A stretch of DNA of 33,848 nt from Verticiella sediminum (GCF_007558815.1 NZ_VLTJ01000033.1:1-33848), one strand, 5' to 3'; counted from the stretch's first letter, positions 7,935 to 16,463 are shown. Numbers and translations are program-made. The notes: generated by a model from the letters alone, not told the origin.

Positions 7935-8849
7935 ATGCACAAGCTCCCGCCGCTGGCTGCCATACGCGCCTTCGAGGCCGCCGGACGCCTGTCGAGCTTT
8001 TCGCGCGCCGCGGACGAGCTTTGCGTGACGCACGGCGCCGTCAGCCACCAGATCCGGCTGCTGGAGTCCTGGCTGGGTATCGTCCTGTTCGTGCGTCGCA
8101 GCAAGAGTGTGACCTTGACGGACCAGGGCCGGCACTATCTGGATTCCGTCAGCCCCGCCCTGTCGGCGATTGCCGCCGCCTCGCGCCAGTTGAGCGCCCA
8201 CGAGGTGCTCCGGGTCAACGCCCTGCCGACCATCACGATGCGCTGGCTGTTTCCGCGCCTCGCCCGGTTTCGCAGCCTCTACCCCAATATCGAAGTCAAG
8301 ATATCCACGGGCCTGGAACCCACGCACCAGTTGCCCGCCGATGTGGACGTCGTCATCAGGCGAGAGCCCGACCGATCGCCTGGTTGGTACAAAGTCCGCA
8401 TGTTGTCGGAGGCGGCGTTTCCGGTGTGCTCGCCCACGCTGCTCGAGGAGTTTCCGCTTGCCGCGATCACCGATCTGCGGCACCACACCTTCCTGCATTG
8501 CCCGGCGCGCCCGACCGCCTGGAAAGACTGGCTCGCGATGGCGCACCATAGCCGCGTCATCCCGGCGCAATCGCTGGAGCTCGAGCATCTCTATTTCTGC
8601 CTGCAGGCCGCCATCGACGGGATCGGCATCGCCATGGGATACACACCGCTGGTTGCGACCGACCTGGCGGCGGGCAGGCTGGTGGCGCCGTTCGGGGGTG
8701 TGGTCGCATCGACGCCGGGCTACTTCCTGATCGCCAAGGAAGAGCGTCGGCACGATCCGATCGTCAAGGCATTCCTGGACTGGCTGCTCGAGGAAGGGCG
8801 CCAGTTCGACGATCGGATGCGCAGCCTGCCGGCGCTGCCGGAGGGCTGA
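7935..8849 (+). CDS. LysR-family transcriptional regulator (GcvA-like)
   Basis: This is a cytoplasmic one-component regulator of 304 residues, a normal LysR length. The N-terminal winged HTH covers residues about 3-62, with FEAAGRLSSFSRAADELCVT followed by HGAVSHQIRLLESWLG and LFVR, close to the GcvA subgroup. The rest is a LysR-type periplasmic-binding-fold effector domain, including the VDVVIRREP block typical of GcvA-like members. It is divergent from the CoA-transferase/fusion operon, which is its most likely target. The ATG at 7935 has AGGAGA 5 bases upstream. The effector is unknown, possibly the acid or its CoA ester. Confidence 0.92.
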   Translation: MHKLPPLAAIRAFEAAGRLSSFSRAADELCVTHGAVSHQIRLLESWLGIVLFVRRSKSVTLTDQGRHYLDSVSPALSAIAAASRQLSAHEVLRVNALPTITMRWLFPRLARFRSLYPNIEVKISTGLEPTHQLPADVDVVIRREPDRSPGWYKVRMLSEAAFPVCSPTLLEEFPLAAITDLRHHTFLHCPARPTAWKDWLAMAHHSRVIPAQSLELEHLYFCLQAAIDGIGIAMGYTPLVATDLAAGRLVAPFGGVVASTPGYFLIAKEERRHDPIVKAFLDWLLEEGRQFDDRMRSLPALPEG

Positions 8850-8903
8850 ACCGATCTGCGTCGATGTCCGCGCGCGGCCGCTCGCCGGGGGCGGCCAGCC
8901 GTA

Positions 8904-9686
8904 TCAGCGCCCGCGCGCCAAGCGCTGCCGCAACCGCGGGTCTCCCGGCGCCGGCGTGTGCTCCGGCGCCACCAGGTGGATGCCGGGCAGCAGTTCGGCC
9001 GCTTCCTCGGGCCGCTCGAGCGCGTATTCCATGTTCATGCAGGCGATTTCGACGTGCTCTTCGCACAGGCCCTGCACGCGGTAGCCCTGGCCGTTCTCGA
9101 TCGCGTGCACGATGGCGTGGTGCTGGCGCTGGGCCTGCTTCATCCACTGATGCCCCTCGTCGAACGAGGACTGCATGGGCAGCATCGCGCTTGCCGCCGC
9201 GAAGGGCTGCCCGTTCAGCATGGTGATGGTGCGAATCAGGGCCAGATTGCCGCTGCCGTGCACGAGCAGGTGATGAAAGCGCGTGTTCACTTCGACATAC
9301 GCGGCATAGTCGTCCAGCTCCATGGTCGGCTTGTCCACGGTTTCGTCGCCGGCGTCCAGGCAATCGTGCAGTTCGCGCAGAAGCTGGCGCGACGCGCCCT
9401 GTTCGGCCAGCGTGCGTGCGGCCATCCCTTCCAGCACCCCGCGCACGCGGATCGCATCGGTCACTTCACGGCTGGTGTAGCGGCGCATCTGATAGCCCCC
9501 GCTGCTCGAAGGCTCGATCAGCCCTTCGTGTTCGAGCGTGGCCAATGCGAGGCGCACCGGTGTACGGGAGGCGCCCAGGCGCTCGGCCAGGGGGATCTCG
9601 GCCAGACGTTCGCCGGCCAGGAAAGCGCCCTTGAGGATGAGATCGCGGAGCTGGACCAGAACGCGGGATTGCTGAGAGGACATCAT
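8904..9686 (-). CDS. GntR-family regulator with FCD effector domain (first of two)
   Basis: This DNA-binding regulator of about 260 residues has a winged HTH at residues about 8-75, with LRDLILKGAFLAGERLAE and LAERLGASRTPVRLALATLE. An all-helical FCD domain follows, with metal-ligand-type positions in NTRFHHLLVHGSGN, QHHAIVHAIENG and EEHVEIACMN. AGGAAG lies just upstream of tandem ATG codons at 9686 and 9683; spacing favours the second, so the true start may be one codon later. It faces away from the oxidase/oxoprolinase operon across a 330-base region full of TGCATGCA palindromes, its likely autoregulatory and target operators. The FCD ligand is probably an organic acid or amino-acid-like catabolite. 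Confidence 0.9.
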   Translation of the reverse strand: MMSSQQSRVLVQLRDLILKGAFLAGERLAEIPLAERLGASRTPVRLALATLEHEGLIEPSSSGGYQMRRYTSREVTDAIRVRGVLEGMAARTLAEQGASRQLLRELHDCLDAGDETVDKPTMELDDYAAYVEVNTRFHHLLVHGSGNLALIRTITMLNGQPFAAASAMLPMQSSFDEGHQWMKQAQRQHHAIVHAIENGQGYRVQGLCEEHVEIACMNMEYALERPEEAAELLPGIHLVAPEHTPAPGDPRLRQRLARGR

Positions 9687-9729
9687 GTCTTCCTGGGCAA
9701 GAGGGGCGGGATGGGAGGGATTGTACCGA

Positions 9730-9780
9730 TTGCATGCAGCATTGGTGCAGATCACGATTTGGCCTGCTTATTGCATGCAA
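9730..9780. promoter_or_regulatory. Pair of TGCATGCA palindromes 41 bp apart (candidate GntR operators)
   Basis: TTGCATGCAG (9730-9739) and the perfect 10-base palindrome TTGCATGCAA (9771-9780) have centres 41 bases apart, about four helical turns. The second overlaps the -12 element of a sigma-54 promoter match. They start 44 bases upstream of the gntR start at 9686. A second arrangement of the same type is found at 16365-16416. This region from 9687 to 10016 (330 bases) holds no gene that I can support. Confidence 0.6.
9760..9775 (+). promoter_or_regulatory. Sigma-54 (-24/-12) promoter of the oxidase/oxoprolinase operon
   Basis: TGGCCTGCTTATTGCA has the -24 GG at 9761-9762 and the -12 GC at 9773-9774 with the required 10 bases between them. 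It matches the RpoN consensus TGGCAC(G)-N4-TTGCA at most conserved positions. It points toward the flavin oxidase gene. The start site would be near 9786, leaving a leader of about 230 bases. Confidence 0.65.
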
Positions 9781-9796
9781 CTCATCGGTTTTTGTT

Positions 9797-9834
9797 GCGC
9801 AGGCTGCCGTGCACCACGTTCGGGCAGCCTGCGC
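9797..9834 (+). other. 12-bp perfect inverted repeat in the oxidase leader
   Basis: The arms 9797-9808 and 9823-9834 are perfectly complementary over 12 GC-rich bases with a 14-base loop. Placed about 11 bases after the predicted start site, it would form a strong 5' hairpin in the leader. No U-tract follows, so it is more likely an RNA-stability or regulatory element than a simple terminator. Confidence 0.6.
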
Positions 9835-9946
9835 CGCATTGTGTGGAAAGGCGCACCAAATCAGGGCTTTCTTGAGTTTCAACGAGTGCCGGCCAACCCT
9901 TGCAGGAAGTTTGCTGGTTCGGCTGGCGTCACGCGTTTTGTCGATG

Positions 9947-9964
9947 TGTATGCAATTGGATGCA
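9947..9964. promoter_or_regulatory. Tandem TGTATGCA / TGGATGCA sites upstream of the oxidase gene
   Basis: TGTATGCA (9947-9954) and TGGATGCA (9957-9964) have centres 10 bases apart, one helical turn, and lie about 53 bases upstream of the oxidase ATG. The same two-site arrangement occurs at 16571-16588 upstream of the Rieske gene. They probably form a GntR-type operator in the leader. Confidence 0.5.
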
Positions 9965-10016
9965 CTCATGTCAAGGGCGCGTATCTCTCATCCAGGGCTA
10001 CGGAGGAAATGCATTC

Positions 10017-11255
10017 ATGCACGTCGTCGTCATCGGGACCGGCATCGTCGGGGTCTGCACCGCAGCGTGGTTGCAGCGCGATGGCCATCGGGTCACCTTC
10101 GTCGACCGCCTGCCGCCGGGCGAGGCCTGTTCGTTCGGCAACGCCGGCTCGCTTTCTCCCAGCGCCTGTCTGCCGGTGGGCATGCCGGGCATGTGGAAAA
10201 AGGTTCCTGGCTGGCTGCTGGACCCGCTCGGGCCGCTCACCGTACGCTGGCCCTACCTGCCGCGCGTCGTGCCATGGCTGATGGCCCTGCTGCGCCATAG
10301 TTCGCCCCGGGAGGTCGAGCGCATCGCGACGGCCATGCGCCGCCTGCTGGCCCCGATCTTCGCGTGCTACGAGCCGCTGCTCGAGCGGGCCGGCGCGCAG
10401 CACCTGGTGCGTCGCACCGGCTGTCTCTATGTCTATTCCTCGCGCGAGGTCGCGCGGCAATGGCAATGGGGCATGGACCTGCGCCGGCGTCTCGGCGTGG
10501 TGATGGAAGACGTCGAGCAGGACGCGCTGGAGGAACTGGAACCGGACCTGCAGGGGCGGTTCCGCTTCGGCATTCTGGCGCCGGAGAACGGCTCCACGCT
10601 GGATTCCTCGGAGCTGGTCAAGGCTTTGCATGCGCAGTGCGAGCGCGATGGCGCGGTGTCGGTGCGCGCCACCGCCACCGGTTTCGAACGCCAGGGCGAT
10701 CGCGTGCGTGCTGTCCGGCTGGAGGGTGCTGAGCCGCTGGCCTGCGATGCCGTGGTCATTGCCGGCGGTGCGTGGTCCGCCCGGCTCGTCCGCGCGCTCG
10801 GGCTGCGCGTGCCGCTCGAAACCCAGCGTGGCTATCACGTCACCGTCGCCAGCAACAACCTGGCCCTGCGCCATACCGTGATGGCGGTCGAACACAACAT
10901 GATGGTCAATCCGATGGCCAAGGGGCTGCGCCTGGCGGGGTCGGTCGAGTTCGCGGGGCTGGCCGCGCCGCCCGACTACCGGCGGTCGGCGGTGCTGCTC
11001 GAGCGTGGGCGCGACATGTTCCCGCATCTGGACACCAGCCGGCATACGCAGTGGATGGGCCACCGCCCCTGTCTGCCGGACAGCCTGCCGGTGCTCGGCC
11101 CCGTGCCGCGGATGGCCAACGCCTGGTGCGCCTTCGGCCACGGCCATGTCGGCATGTGCGGCGGCGCCAGTACCGGCCGCGAAATCGCCGCCCTCATCGC
11201 CGGCCGGGTTCCCGAGATCGACCTCGCCCCGTTCTCGCCGGAGCGCTACGCATGA
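10017..11255 (+). CDS. FAD-dependent D-amino-acid oxidase/dehydrogenase family enzyme (DadA-like)
   Basis: This DAO-fold flavoprotein of 412 residues oxidises a C-N bond of an amino acid or secondary amine to an imine. The N-terminal Rossmann motif VVVIGTGIVGVCTAAWLQRD (residues 3-22) is followed by the acidic FVDR end of the second strand. A GEACSFGNAGSLSPS block and the C-terminal GHGHVGMCGGASTGREIA are typical of DadA-like members. The ATG at 10017 follows GGAGGAAA at 7-12 bases; in-frame codons further upstream lack a ribosome site. Its stop overlaps the next start by ATGA. RidA, three genes downstream, fits as the enzyme that hydrolyses the imine. The exact substrate is open (D-amino acid, sarcosine-like or cyclic imino acid). 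Confidence 0.9.
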   Translation: MHVVVIGTGIVGVCTAAWLQRDGHRVTFVDRLPPGEACSFGNAGSLSPSACLPVGMPGMWKKVPGWLLDPLGPLTVRWPYLPRVVPWLMALLRHSSPREVERIATAMRRLLAPIFACYEPLLERAGAQHLVRRTGCLYVYSSREVARQWQWGMDLRRRLGVVMEDVEQDALEELEPDLQGRFRFGILAPENGSTLDSSELVKALHAQCERDGAVSVRATATGFERQGDRVRAVRLEGAEPLACDAVVIAGGAWSARLVRALGLRVPLETQRGYHVTVASNNLALRHTVMAVEHNMMVNPMAKGLRLAGSVEFAGLAAPPDYRRSAVLLERGRDMFPHLDTSRHTQWMGHRPCLPDSLPVLGPVPRMANAWCAFGHGHVGMCGGASTGREIAALIAGRVPEIDLAPFSPERYA

Positions 11256-14200
11256 GTTTTTCCGCAAGCTCGGGCAGCCGCGACGCCGGCGCAGCGGGCA
11301 CGCACGGGAGCGGTTCCCCCGCGCCTGGCTGGGACGTCGCCATCGATGTGGGAGGCACCTTCGTCGACATCGCGGTGCGCGGCGCGCACGGCCTGCGTGC
11401 CGCGAAGTACCCGCGCGCGCCGGGCTCGCCGGCGCAATCGGTGCTCGGTGCCCTGGACGCCCTCGCTGCCGAGGGCCTGGCACCGGCGTCGGTGCGGCGC
11501 ATACTGCACGGCACCACGATTGCCACCAATCTGTTGCTGGAGCGCCGGGCCGCGCCGGTCGGCATGATCGTCACCCGCGGCTTCGGGGACGTGCCGACGC
11601 TGGGCCGTCAGAGCCGCCGGGATCTCTACCGGCCGGCCATCGCCGTGCAGACCCCGGTCGACATCGCACCCGAGGTGTTGCGCTGCGAAGTGGCCGGCCG
11701 GCTGGACGCGCGCGGCGAGATAGGCGAGCGGCTCGATCGCGGCGAGATCGAAGCCGCCGCGCGGCGGCTCGAGGATGCCGGTGTGCGCAGCGTCGCCGTG
11801 TGCCTGCTGTTCTCGCATCTGGACGGCAGCCAGGAACGCCAGGTCCGTGAATGGCTGCGCGCAGCATCGCCGGGGCTTGCGGTGTCGCTCTCCTGCGAAG
11901 TGGACCCGCGTCCGCGCGAGTATGAGCGGTGGCAGAGCACCGTGCTGGACGCCTACGTCAAACCCGGCGTGGGCGGCTATCTGGCGGAGCTGGGCGAAGG
12001 GTTGGCCGCGCGCGGCTATCCGCCGGTGCTGCTGATGCGTTCGCTGGGCGGCGTCGCGCCCGCCGACACCTGTCTGGCGGTGCCGGCCAGCCTGGCCATG
12101 TCCGGCCCCGCGGCGGCGGCGCTGGGCGTGGCCGGCATGCTCGATGCGCAGAGCGCGGCGGGCGTCGCCGTCAGCGTGGATATCGGCGGCACCACGGCCG
12201 ATCTCAGTCTGCTGCGCCAGGCCGGTGTGGACACCACGACCGAATTGTCGGTGGGCGAGCTGAGCCTGCGCATGCACTCGCTCGCTGTCAGGTCCGTGCC
12301 GGTGGGCGGCGGCAGCCTGGTCCGTATCGACGCGGCCGGCGGGATCGTGGTCGGCCCGGAATCCGCCGGTGCCGATCCGGGGCCGGCGGCCTACGGCAGG
12401 GGCGGCGAGCGCCCGACCCTCACCGATTGTCTGGTCGTGCTGGGTATCGCGCCGGCGCGTCTGGCAGGGGGGATCGACATGGACGCGGCGGCGGCCGCGC
12501 GCGCGGTATCGCGCGAGCTGGCGGGCCCTCTGGGCGTCTGCGTGCGGGAAGCCGCCCAGGCAGCGCTGCAGGTGGCCAATGCCATGCTGGCCGAGTCGAT
12601 CAAACAGGTCGCCATCGACGGCGGCCTGGACCCACGCGCGGTCACCTTGGTCGCCGCCGGCGGCGGAGGCGGGTTGCACGTGGCGCAGGCGGCTGCGCTC
12701 GCGGGTATCCGGCGCGTGGTCGTGCCCGCCCTGCCCGGCGTGGCCGCGGCAGTGGGGCTGCTGCAAAGCCCGCTCGTGCGGGTGGCCGAGCATGCGCTGG
12801 ACGTGGCGCTGGACGACGCCGGGCTGGCCGCCGCCCACGCCGCGGCCCGCACGCTGGCGTTTGCGCCGCTCATGGCCGAGGATTACCCGCTCGAGCGGCC
12901 GGTCTGGTTCCTGGACGTCGGCTACGAGGGGCAGGCGTTCACGCTGGCGCTGCCGGTGGACTGGGCCGTGGATTCCGTGGCGTCGCTGCGCGAACGCTTC
13001 GACGCCATTCATTGCCGGGTGCGCGGGCAGGTCTTCGCCGCCAGGCAGCGTGTGCGCGGCCTGCGGTTGGTGCATGCCCAGCATCCCGGCCCGGCCGGGC
13101 CGGGCCTGGTCGCGCCGCCCTCCACGCCCGGCCTGCCTCGTACGGGTGCCGGTACGCAGGAGTGGGACCGGCAGGCCCTGGCCGCCGGGCAGTGCGGGTC
13201 GGGGCCTGCGCGCATCCTGGCTGCGGATACCACCATCTGGGTGCCCGCGGGCTGGGAGTGGTGCGTCGCCGATGGCGGCGCACTCATCCTGAGCGCCCCG
13301 CAGCCGGCTTCCCGCGAGGGGGCTGGAAAGCTCGGGGCGGCCCGGCGTTCTCTCGAGACCGCTCCGGCAGCGGCCGAGCGCATCGGCGTCGACACGCCGG
13401 CCGGGCTGGACGTGCTGCGCCTGCGGCTGGAAGGTATCGCCGACCGCATGCAGCAGGCGTTGGTGCGTTCGGCCGTCTCCTCGGTGGCCCGCGAAGGCAT
13501 GGATTGCGCGGCCGCGCTCTTTCTGCCCGATGGGCGGATCATCGCGCAGGCGCGTTCGCTGCCCTTGCTGCTGGGCAGCATGATCCCGGCGATGGCCGGC
13601 GTTCTGCGCGCGTTTCCGGCCGCCGGCATGGCCGAGGGCGAGGCTTACCTGCTCAACGATCCATGGTCCGGCGGCACCCATCTGCCCGACATCGTCATGG
13701 TGCGGCCCATCCTGCACGGCGGCGCCGTCGCCGCCTTCGCCGCAAGCATTCTCCATCACCAGGACGTGGGCGGCTCGGCGCCGGGTTCCGTGCCGCCCGA
13801 CGCCGCCGACATCCACCAGGAAGGCTTGCGCATACCGCCCGTGCGCTGGCGCACCGCGGGCGGCATCGTGCCGGACGTCGCTGCCATTCTGGCGGCCAAT
13901 TCGCGCACTCCCGACAACCTGCTGGGTGATCTGGACGCCCAGTGGGCCGCGATTTCGCTGGGCGCGCGCGAGATGTCCGCGCTGCTGCACGAACTGCCGG
14001 AGGATACGTTCCCCGCCGCCGCCCAGGCGCTGATCGAGCGCGCCGAACGGATGACGCGCGCCGCCCTGGCGGTGCTGCCCGACGGCGAGTTCAGCCACGC
14101 CGACGCGCTCGATACGCTGGATACGGGCGAACCCGCGCGCCTGTGCGTGACGATCCGCAAGCAGGGCGAGGCGATGGCGCTGGACTTCGCCGGCACCTCG

Positions 14201-14995
14201 CCCCAGGTGCGCGCGCCGGTGAACGCACCGCCCGCGGCCATGCTCTCCGCGGCCTTCTTTTTCATGCGCACCCTGGCGCCGGACGCGCCCAACAATCACG
14301 GCTGCCTGTCGGCCATGTCGCTGCATCTGCCGCCCGGTTCGCTGGTCGATCCGCGCCTGCCGGCCGCCGTCAATGCCCGCACCGCCACGGTCAAGCTCGC
14401 CTGCAATGCTCTGCTGGCCGCGTGGGCCAAGGCCGACCCCGCGCGGGCCGTCGCCCCGAATGCCGGCGTGGCGGTCGTGCTTTCCGTGGGCGGCAAGGAC
14501 GCCGCCGGCCGGCCCTTCTTCTTCACCGAAATCATCGCCGGCGGCGCGGGCGCGCATCCGGGCGGCGCGGGGGTGAGCGGGGTGTCCACCGACGTGGGCA
14601 ACGCCCGCAATCTGCCGGCGGAGATGCTCGAGGCCCAGGCGCCGATCCGCGTCATGGCGCATGCGCGCCGCCGTGGCTCGGGGGGTGCCGGTCGACACCC
14701 GGGGGGCGACGGCGTCGTCAGGCGCTATCTCCTGCTCGAGGGCGAGGCCATGGTTTCCTACCGCGGCGAACGCCACGAAGGCTGCGCTGCGGGTGCGGCG
14801 GGCGGCGGGGCGGGCCTGTCCTCGCGCGCCTGGCTGCAGGCGCCCGACGGCAGCCGCCGCTGCATTGCTTCAAAGGCCAGGTTTGCCTGGGTCGCCGGCG
14901 AGTGCCTGGTGATCGAAACCGCCGGGGGAGGGGGGTGGGGACATACACAAGATACGTTCGTCGAAACCTCGGTTCTCACAGGGAGTTGTTCATGA
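11252..14995 (+). CDS. Fused HyuA-HyuB hydantoinase/5-oxoprolinase-type ATP-dependent amidohydrolase
   Basis: This 1247-residue protein joins both subunits of the N-methylhydantoinase/5-oxoprolinase family, an arrangement like eukaryotic 5-oxoprolinase (about 1290 residues). The HyuA half has the ASKHA phosphate motif DVAIDVGGTFVD (28-39), LHGTTIATN, the second motif VDIGGTTADLSLL (309-321) and ADPGPAAYGRGG (374-385). After a Gly/Pro-rich linker (about 610-690), the HyuB half starts near 716, with NDPWSGGTHLPDIV (802-815) and HHQDVGGSAPGS, IHQEGLRIPP. It hydrolyses a lactam or cyclic imide using ATP in known relatives. ATGA overlaps at both ends bind it to the oxidase and the Bug receptor. 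Candidate substrates are 5-oxoproline, a hydantoin or a related lactam; sequence does not decide. Confidence 0.92.
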   Translation: MSFSASSGSRDAGAAGTHGSGSPAPGWDVAIDVGGTFVDIAVRGAHGLRAAKYPRAPGSPAQSVLGALDALAAEGLAPASVRRILHGTTIATNLLLERRAAPVGMIVTRGFGDVPTLGRQSRRDLYRPAIAVQTPVDIAPEVLRCEVAGRLDARGEIGERLDRGEIEAAARRLEDAGVRSVAVCLLFSHLDGSQERQVREWLRAASPGLAVSLSCEVDPRPREYERWQSTVLDAYVKPGVGGYLAELGEGLAARGYPPVLLMRSLGGVAPADTCLAVPASLAMSGPAAAALGVAGMLDAQSAAGVAVSVDIGGTTADLSLLRQAGVDTTTELSVGELSLRMHSLAVRSVPVGGGSLVRIDAAGGIVVGPESAGADPGPAAYGRGGERPTLTDCLVVLGIAPARLAGGIDMDAAAAARAVSRELAGPLGVCVREAAQAALQVANAMLAESIKQVAIDGGLDPRAVTLVAAGGGGGLHVAQAAALAGIRRVVVPALPGVAAAVGLLQSPLVRVAEHALDVALDDAGLAAAHAAARTLAFAPLMAEDYPLERPVWFLDVGYEGQAFTLALPVDWAVDSVASLRERFDAIHCRVRGQVFAARQRVRGLRLVHAQHPGPAGPGLVAPPSTPGLPRTGAGTQEWDRQALAAGQCGSGPARILAADTTIWVPAGWEWCVADGGALILSAPQPASREGAGKLGAARRSLETAPAAAERIGVDTPAGLDVLRLRLEGIADRMQQALVRSAVSSVAREGMDCAAALFLPDGRIIAQARSLPLLLGSMIPAMAGVLRAFPAAGMAEGEAYLLNDPWSGGTHLPDIVMVRPILHGGAVAAFAASILHHQDVGGSAPGSVPPDAADIHQEGLRIPPVRWRTAGGIVPDVAAILAANSRTPDNLLGDLDAQWAAISLGAREMSALLHELPEDTFPAAAQALIERAERMTRAALAVLPDGEFSHADALDTLDTGEPARLCVTIRKQGEAMALDFAGTSPQVRAPVNAPPAAMLSAAFFFMRTLAPDAPNNHGCLSAMSLHLPPGSLVDPRLPAAVNARTATVKLACNALLAAWAKADPARAVAPNAGVAVVLSVGGKDAAGRPFFFTEIIAGGAGAHPGGAGVSGVSTDVGNARNLPAEMLEAQAPIRVMAHARRRGSGGAGRHPGGDGVVRRYLLLEGEAMVSYRGERHEGCAAGAAGGGAGLSSRAWLQAPDGSRRCIASKARFAWVAGECLVIETAGGGGWGHTQDTFVETSVLTGSCS

Positions 14996-15957
14996 AACGC
15001 CTATCCATTCTGCTCGGCACGCTGGCCTTCTGTCTGGGTGGCGCCGCCGGCGCGCAGGACTATCCCTCGCGCATGACGACCATCGTCGTGCCCTTTCCGC
15101 CCGGTGGCAGCACCGACACCCTGGCGCGCCAGCTCGCCGACCACCTCGCCAAGGACACCGGGCAGCCGGTGGTGGTGGAAAACCGGCCCGGCGCGGGCGG
15201 TACCGTCGGCTCGGTGGCGGTGGCGCGTGCCGCGCCCGACGGCTACACGCTGGGCATGGGCGTGACGGGTTCGCATGCCGTGAGCTACAGCCTGTTCCAG
15301 AAGCCTCCCTATGACCCGGTCAAGGACTTCGCCCCTGTCTCCATGATCGTGAGCGCGCCGCTGGTGCTGGTGGTCAACGAAAACGTGCCGGTCAGCGACG
15401 TCCAGGGGTTCATCGCCCATGCCAAGGCGAACCCGGGCAAGCTCACCTACGGCTCGCCGGGCAACGGAACCTCCATGCACCTGACGGGGGAGATGTTCGA
15501 CCTGGCCGCCGGTACCGACACCCTGCACGTGCCCTACCGCGGGAGCGCCGCCGCGTTGAACGATCTCATCGGAGGGCAGATCGATCTCATGTACGGCGAT
15601 GTCCTGGTGCTCATGCCGCACCTGCAGTCGGGGCGCATCAAGGCCATCGCGGTGACCGGCGCCGAGCGCCACCCCATGCTGCCCGATGTCCCCACGATCG
15701 CCGAATCCGGCCTGCCGGACTTCGTCTCCCTGTCATGGCAAGGTCTGTTCGCGCCGGCGGGAACGCCGGAACCCGTCATCGCCGCGCTCAACGAACGCAT
15801 CGTCGCCATCCTGCGCAAGCCCGAGGTGCACGACTTCTTCGCGAGCCAGGGCTTCATCGTCGGCGGCAATTCGCCCGCCGAGTTCGGCGACCTTGTCCGC
15901 GTCGAAACCGGCAAGTGGGCGGACATCGTGGCCAAGGCCGGTGTGGAGAAGCAATGA
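14992..15957 (+). CDS. Bug/TctC-family periplasmic solute receptor (oxoprolinase operon)
   Basis: This is a secreted 321-residue receptor with a signal peptide of about 21 residues ending GAAGAQ. Family blocks are TTIVVPFPPGGSTDTLARQL, ENRPGAGGTVGSVAVARA, YGSPGNGTSMHLTGEM and LHVPYRGSAAALNDLIGGQID. It overlaps the upstream oxoprolinase stop and the downstream ridA start by ATGA in each case, so all four genes should be translated as one unit. It likely captures the lactam, amino acid or carboxylate handled by the operon. No TctAB membrane partner is in the window, so it must work with a transporter elsewhere or as a sensor input. Confidence 0.92.
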   Translation: MKRLSILLGTLAFCLGGAAGAQDYPSRMTTIVVPFPPGGSTDTLARQLADHLAKDTGQPVVVENRPGAGGTVGSVAVARAAPDGYTLGMGVTGSHAVSYSLFQKPPYDPVKDFAPVSMIVSAPLVLVVNENVPVSDVQGFIAHAKANPGKLTYGSPGNGTSMHLTGEMFDLAAGTDTLHVPYRGSAAALNDLIGGQIDLMYGDVLVLMPHLQSGRIKAIAVTGAERHPMLPDVPTIAESGLPDFVSLSWQGLFAPAGTPEPVIAALNERIVAILRKPEVHDFFASQGFIVGGNSPAEFGDLVRVETGKWADIVAKAGVEKQ

Positions 15958-16358
15958 TGATCGTGCGTCGAGGGCAGGTCGTGCGTGCCGGCCAGGTCCA
16001 GCCCATCGCGCCCGTCGTGATCGCCGACGGCCCCCTGGCCTTCGTGTCGGGCCAGGTGCCCATGGTGCAGGGGCGGCCGGCGGCCGAGGACATCGCCGGC
16101 CAGACTCACGCGGCCCTGGACATGATAGAGGCCGTCCTGGCGAGCTGCGGCGCGACGCTGGCCGATGTCGTCAAGGCCACCGTCTGGCTGACCCGGGCCG
16201 AGGACTATCCGGGTTTCAACGCCGCCTACGCGGAACGCATGGGCGGTGCGCCGCCGGCCCGCTCGACTGTCGTCAGCGGTCTGATCGCGCCTGTGCTGGT
16301 GGAAATCGAGGCGGTGGCCGTCGTGCCGCGCGTCGCCGGGCAAGCAGATGCGGGTTAG
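15954..16358 (+). CDS. RidA/YjgF-type enamine/imine deaminase
   Basis: Rid-family proteins hydrolyse reactive enamines and imines to ketones plus ammonia. The product is 134 residues, a normal Rid length. It carries LAFVSGQVPMV near residue 28 and PPARSTVVSGL near residue 100, in which Arg103 matches the Arg that anchors the substrate carboxylate in active RidA proteins. Tandem ATG codons occur at 15954 and 15957; the first overlaps the receptor stop. As the last gene of the oxidase operon it fits removal of the imine released by the flavin enzyme. Confidence 0.9.
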   Translation: MMIVRRGQVVRAGQVQPIAPVVIADGPLAFVSGQVPMVQGRPAAEDIAGQTHAALDMIEAVLASCGATLADVVKATVWLTRAEDYPGFNAAYAERMGGAPPARSTVVSGLIAPVLVEIEAVAVVPRVAGQADAG

Positions 16359-16364
16359 CTCTTA

Positions 16365-16416
16365 TTGTATGCAGCTTCTATCGGTGCAAATATTCTGGCC
16401 CGATAATTGCATGCAC
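16365..16416. promoter_or_regulatory. Pair of TGYATGCA palindromes 42 bp apart upstream of the Rieske gene
   Basis: TTGTATGCAG (16365-16374) and TTGCATGCAC (16407-16416) have centres 42 bases apart. The surrounding sequence aligns with the pair at 9730-9780: both read ATTGYATGCAGC, then GGTGCA, TGGCC and ATTGCATGCA in the same order. The downstream palindrome overlaps the -12 element of a sigma-54 promoter match. Confidence 0.6.
16396..16411 (+). promoter_or_regulatory. Sigma-54 (-24/-12) promoter of the Rieske/GS/ferredoxin operon
   Basis: TGGCCCGATAATTGCA has the -24 GG at 16397-16398 and the -12 GC at 16409-16410, ten bases apart as RpoN requires. The predicted start near 16422 leaves a leader of about 187 bases before the GTG start at 16609. 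Confidence 0.65.
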
Positions 16417-16463
16417 CTCGTGAGTAAGGGCATGGGCACCAATTTGCATCGACGTGGTGCAGA

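Noticed and set aside
8850-8903. Terminator between convergent lysR and gntR genes
   Set aside because: Only a 5-bp GGCCG/CGGCC stem with a long loop and no U-tract is visible; this is too weak to call.
10772-11251. Extension of the oxoprolinase-type frame upstream to 10772
   Set aside because: It is the shifted shadow of the flavin oxidase gene, rich in Arg, Pro and Gly without motifs. The ATG at 11252 with ATGA overlap fits the HyuA N-terminus.
11246-14776. Long antisense open frame of 1176 codons opposite the oxoprolinase-type gene
   Set aside because: It is a GC-rich antisense shadow with His/Arg/Gly-rich composition and no recognisable domain. Similar antisense frames at 19300-22101 and 23614-25920 were rejected for the same reason.
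16436-16460. A full canonical NtrC site upstream of the Rieske gene
   Set aside because: The inverted GCACCA and TGGTGC halves are 13 bases apart rather than 3, so I list them only as half-sites.
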